Source of the DNA: an uncultured Saprospiraceae bacterium
GTDB taxonomy: Bacteria; Bacteroidota; Bacteroidia; Chitinophagales; Saprospiraceae
DNA: 64,000 nucleotides
Assembly (NCBI GenBank): GCA_937926205.1
Contig: CALEYL010000028.1
Coordinates: forward strand, 1 to 64,000
Direction of reading: 5' to 3'
Made by a program: the position numbers and the translations under genes. The stretch's first letter is position 1. Each line of letters begins with the position of its first letter. Shown in pieces: positions 61,578 to 64,000 of the stretch. The notes under the pieces were generated by a model that was not told the DNA's origin, ran no database searches, and saw nothing but the letters and a program-made list of their open reading frames with translations.

Positions 61578-61667
61578 TTTGAAAACGGGTGTAAATTCTT
61601 CTTCCAACCCGCTTTATTCTTGGAAGAATGATGGTGGAATATTCTACATTTACACCCGGTTTTCAAA
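61578..61667. repeat. Long imperfect palindrome between the two nhaD copies
   Basis: TTTGAAAACGGGTGTAAAT (61578-61596) pairs with ATTTACACCCGGTTTTCAAA (61648-61667), with one bulged base. Inside lies a second pair, ATTCTTCTTCCAA and TTGGAAGAAT. It ends about 40 bases before the second nhaD start. It may be a terminator-antiterminator, a regulatory leader or a transposable repeat. Confidence 0.8.
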
Positions 61668-61707
61668 TCTGATTTTCTGTTAACAAACAATAAAAACACG
61701 ACAGAAT

Positions 61708-63075
61708 ATGCTGACCGGAGTCATTGTCTGCTTTATCATCGGCTACTTGTCAATTGCCTTTGAACATCCATTAAAATTAGACAAAACTGTTCCTGCGCTC
61801 GTGATGGGCGCGCTGTGTTGGGCCATGATTTCCATAGGTCATCTGGGCGTGGTCGGTGGAGAAGATTTGATAGTTACTTTTGGCGGTAATCCGGAGCAAT
61901 ATTACGAAGGCCTGAATACCGTTTTGTTGCACCATGTGGGCAAAATTGCAGAAATTCTATTCTTCCTCATTGGCGCCATGACGATTGTGGAACTGGTGGA
62001 CCTTCATAAAGGTTTTTCGGTCATCACCAGCCGGATCAAAACCGAAAGCAAACGCAACATGCTGGTCATCATCAGCATTCTCGCCTTTTTTCTTTCAGCT
62101 GTTCTGGACAACCTGACGACGACCATCGTACTCATTTCGCTGTTGCGCAGATTAGTACCCAACCGGGAAGACCGCATCTGGTTTGCAGCCATTGTTATCA
62201 TTGCTGCTAATGCAGGGGGAGCATGGACGCCCATTGGCGATGTGACGACAACGATGCTGTGGATCAATAAAAAAGTTTCCACCATCCATCTAATGGAGTA
62301 TTTGTTTATTCCTTCAGTGATTTGTATCGCTGTACCGGTGCTGTACCTTTATTTTTCAAAAACTTTCTCCGGAAAGCTTGTCGCACCGCAACTCAATCAT
62401 GGCGAGGAAAAAGAGCAACAGAAGCTGCTCAGCAGCAATGTGATGTTCGTTGCAGGAATTGGCGCGCTGATTTTTGTACCGGTTTTTAAATCGCTCACCC
62501 ACCTGCCCCCTTATGTTGGCATGGCACTGGGACTTGGTGTGGTGTGGCTTATCTCAGAATACATCCACCCTGAAGAGGATTTCGATAAGGAACGCAAACA
62601 AAAATACTCTGCTTTACATGCGTTGTCGCGCATTGAGATGTCCAGTATTCTGTTTTTCCTGGGTATTCTGCTTGCCGTGGGATCATTGGAATCCATTATG
62701 GTCACAGGGCCGGAAGGTATGCCTATCGGACTTTTAAAAAGCCTGGCCCTTAAGCTCGAAGCGGCTGTTCCCAGCCAAAATATTGTCATCATATTAATTG
62801 GGGTGTTATCGGCTGTAGTCGACAACGTCCCTCTGGTTGCAGCAACTATGGGGATGTATCAAAACCCGATTGACGACCACCTTTGGCATTTTATTGCCTA
62901 TTCGGCAGGTACCGGGGGCAGTATGCTGATTATTGGCTCGGCTGCCGGGGTTGCAGCGATGGGTATGGAACGCATCGACTTCCTCTGGTATATGAAAAAA
63001 ATAGCCTGGCTGGCTGCGGTAGGCTTTCTTGCCGGGGCTTTGGCATTCATAGAACTTGCAAAGCTTTTGGGATAA
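61708..63075 (+). CDS. nhaD: NhaD-type sodium:proton antiporter (second copy)
   Basis: The protein has 455 residues. It matches the first copy along its whole length, with residues from about 80 to 150 almost identical and differences mostly in loops (for example FGGNPEQYYEGLNTVLL against YANGHEQYYEGLNVILL). The functional motifs are the same, with NAGGAWTPIGDVTTTMLW and SAVVDNVPLVAATMGMY. It is a recent tandem duplicate. The pair may differ in expression rather than chemistry, because the palindrome lies only upstream of this copy. Confidence 0.93.
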   Translation: MLTGVIVCFIIGYLSIAFEHPLKLDKTVPALVMGALCWAMISIGHLGVVGGEDLIVTFGGNPEQYYEGLNTVLLHHVGKIAEILFFLIGAMTIVELVDLHKGFSVITSRIKTESKRNMLVIISILAFFLSAVLDNLTTTIVLISLLRRLVPNREDRIWFAAIVIIAANAGGAWTPIGDVTTTMLWINKKVSTIHLMEYLFIPSVICIAVPVLYLYFSKTFSGKLVAPQLNHGEEKEQQKLLSSNVMFVAGIGALIFVPVFKSLTHLPPYVGMALGLGVVWLISEYIHPEEDFDKERKQKYSALHALSRIEMSSILFFLGILLAVGSLESIMVTGPEGMPIGLLKSLALKLEAAVPSQNIVIILIGVLSAVVDNVPLVAATMGMYQNPIDDHLWHFIAYSAGTGGSMLIIGSAAGVAAMGMERIDFLWYMKKIAWLAAVGFLAGALAFIELAKLLG

Positions 63076-63165
63076 CAGAATGTGCTCGTATGTGGTAGAG
63101 GCCTGATTTTGTAAGTCAGGCCTCACATAATGTCTGCCAGACTAAAAATTACGCTTAATGGTGTA

Positions 63166-63173
63166 TAAATTTG
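63166..63173 (+). promoter_or_regulatory. Possible -7 box for the 63235 lipoprotein gene
   Basis: TAAATTTG fits TAnnTTTG and is 61 bases before the start codon. A -33 TTTG is not clear. Confidence 0.4.
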
Positions 63174-63234
63174 CGCCGTAAAGCCAACTATCTTTCACCT
63201 AACGGCATTATGTACAAGTATACAAATTCAAAAC

Positions 63235-63621
63235 ATGCAGAATTTATCGCTCAGAGGAACGGGATTTATGATTTGTGTATTGCTGCTTGCAAGCGCATGC
63301 GGTCCGGATGTTGAGCATCAAATTATTGGAAATTGGCAGGCCGTAACGGTGCTGGAAGAAGGGGACTCCCTTGAAGTTGATCCGCAGTACATCAAGTTGC
63401 ACTTTGGACAAAACAAAGACTACACTTACAGCGGCCCCTTGAAGTATGAAGAATCCGGCAGTTATTATGTGGAGTCGAAATACCTCTATACCCTGGATAC
63501 GCTGAATCAGGCTTCAACAGAAAAAGCTGTTCAGATCGTTAAGCTCACAGAAGATTCTCTTCAGCTTTTAATGAAAGAAGGCGCCCGTGAGCGCCTCCTT
63601 AAATTCATTAAAGTGAAATAA
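63235..63621 (+). CDS. Small lipocalin-like lipoprotein
   Basis: The protein has 128 residues. The signal MQNLSLRGTGFMICVLLLASAC has a lipobox (ASAC). The mature part begins with HQIIGNWQAVTVLEEGD, followed by strand-rich sequence (IKLHFGQNKDYTYSGPLKYEESGSYYVE) and a final LLKFIKVK. The G-x-W near the start is the lipocalin_4/DUF4923 pattern of Bacteroidetes lipoproteins. Ligand and role are unknown. It is convergent with the gene at the window end. Confidence 0.8.
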   Translation: MQNLSLRGTGFMICVLLLASACGPDVEHQIIGNWQAVTVLEEGDSLEVDPQYIKLHFGQNKDYTYSGPLKYEESGSYYVESKYLYTLDTLNQASTEKAVQIVKLTEDSLQLLMKEGARERLLKFIKVK

Positions 63622-63628
63622 ATCGGTA

Positions 63629-64000
63629 TTAGAGTTCGAGGTCTACGTCCAGTGCTTCGTGCCAGGGCAATCCACAGCGGTTGAGTTCGGTCATAAACGG
63701 ATCCGGATTCAGTTGTTCTACGTTGAAAACACCTTTTCCGGACCATTTGCCCTGCAGGACCATCATGGCGCCGATCATGGCTGGCACGCCTGTGGTATAG
63801 GATACGGCCTGTGTGCCGGTCTCTTTGAAGGCATCGGGGTGACTGCAATTGTTCCAAATATAATAAGTGCGTTCTTTCCCGTCTTTTATACCGCGGATCC
63901 GGCAACCAATGGACGTAAATCCGGAGTAATTTTCACCAAGATCGCCGGGATCGGGCAATACCGCTTTTAAAAACTCCAGCGGCACGATGTCCATACCTTT
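63629..64000 (-). CDS. Saccharopine dehydrogenase family protein, C-terminal part (truncated by window)
   Basis: The frame is open to the last base, so the 5' part lies outside. About 124 residues are visible: RGIKDGKERTYYIWNNCSHPDAF, SYTTGVPAMIGAMMVLQGKW and the end FNVEQLNPDPFMTELNRCGLPW. These are typical of the carboxynorspermidine synthase / LYS1-like saccharopine dehydrogenase group. It would be an NAD(P)-dependent enzyme, in polyamine synthesis if the carboxynorspermidine assignment holds. Confidence 0.85.
   Translation of the reverse strand, partial: KGMDIVPLEFLKAVLPDPGDLGENYSGFTSIGCRIRGIKDGKERTYYIWNNCSHPDAFKETGTQAVSYTTGVPAMIGAMMVLQGKWSGKGVFNVEQLNPDPFMTELNRCGLPWHEALDVDLEL

Noticed and set aside
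1..64000. CRISPR arrays, phage genes, transposases, defence islands
   Set aside because: I looked for spaced direct repeats, integrases, Cas proteins, toxin-antitoxin pairs and restriction genes and saw none. The Uma2-type protein alone is not a defence system.

Overview
The window looks like a chromosomal segment of a Bacteroidota bacterium, most likely of the Saprospiria type. The evidence is type IX secretion (T9SS) cargo with both type A (Por-secretion-tail) and type B (CHU_C/gliding) C-terminal domains, a SusC/RagA-style TonB-dependent receptor, a PorE-like OmpA/PD40 protein, LptF/LptG-type permeases with a large insert, and promoter -7 elements of the form TAnnTTTG. Most genes are metabolic, envelope or housekeeping genes. 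I see no phage, CRISPR array, transposase or recognisable defence island.

Layout. 1-6.3 kb: three T9SS cargo proteins, the first cut by the window edge. 6.5-10.1 kb: a thioredoxin-SPOR fusion, an XRE regulator, an ECF sigma factor with a good Bacteroidetes promoter, and a coiled-coil membrane protein. 10.3-21.4 kb: a PolB-like exonuclease, a GNAT acetyltransferase, PaaA and PaaB without the rest of the phenylacetyl-CoA epoxidase, an M14 peptidase, a PLP enzyme, lipoproteins, HMG-CoA lyase, RbfA, a MacB-type permease and a DinB-like protein. 22-26.8 kb: dnaE, interrupted by a full-length 418-residue intein with a LAGLIDADG endonuclease domain. 27-34.4 kb: DUF1573, a delta-60 repeat T9SS protein, an LptF/G permease with a PAP2 phosphatase, cytochrome c, and AnmK. 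34.4-44 kb: an acyl-CoA ligase with a KAS III homologue lacking two catalytic-triad residues, a TonB receptor, a polytopic membrane protein, a Uma2 protein and a DEAD-box helicase. 44.4-51.6 kb: a giant BNR-repeat protein, a bile-acid-type symporter, glutaminase and a membrane class III adenylate cyclase. 51.8-59.9 kb: dusB-CCA transferase, then a minus-strand run of amidase, GDPD, SH3 lipoprotein and OmpA/PD40 protein. 60-64 kb: tandem nhaD antiporters, a lipoprotein and the end of a saccharopine-dehydrogenase-family gene.

The most unusual content is (i) the DnaE intein; (ii) a family of about 150-bp inverted-repeat intergenic elements, with two full copies in opposite orientation and one half copy, each abutting a stop or start codon; (iii) a 21-bp palindromic repeat expanded in frame inside a secreted protein; (iv) the KAS III protein with Thr and Tyr in place of His and Asn; (v) short 7- and 8-nt tandem repeats next to genes, one ending just before the LptF/G start codon; and (vi) a tandem nhaD duplication separated by a long imperfect palindrome. 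I did not find a clearly new multi-gene system. The novelty here lies mainly in repeats and unusual proteins.
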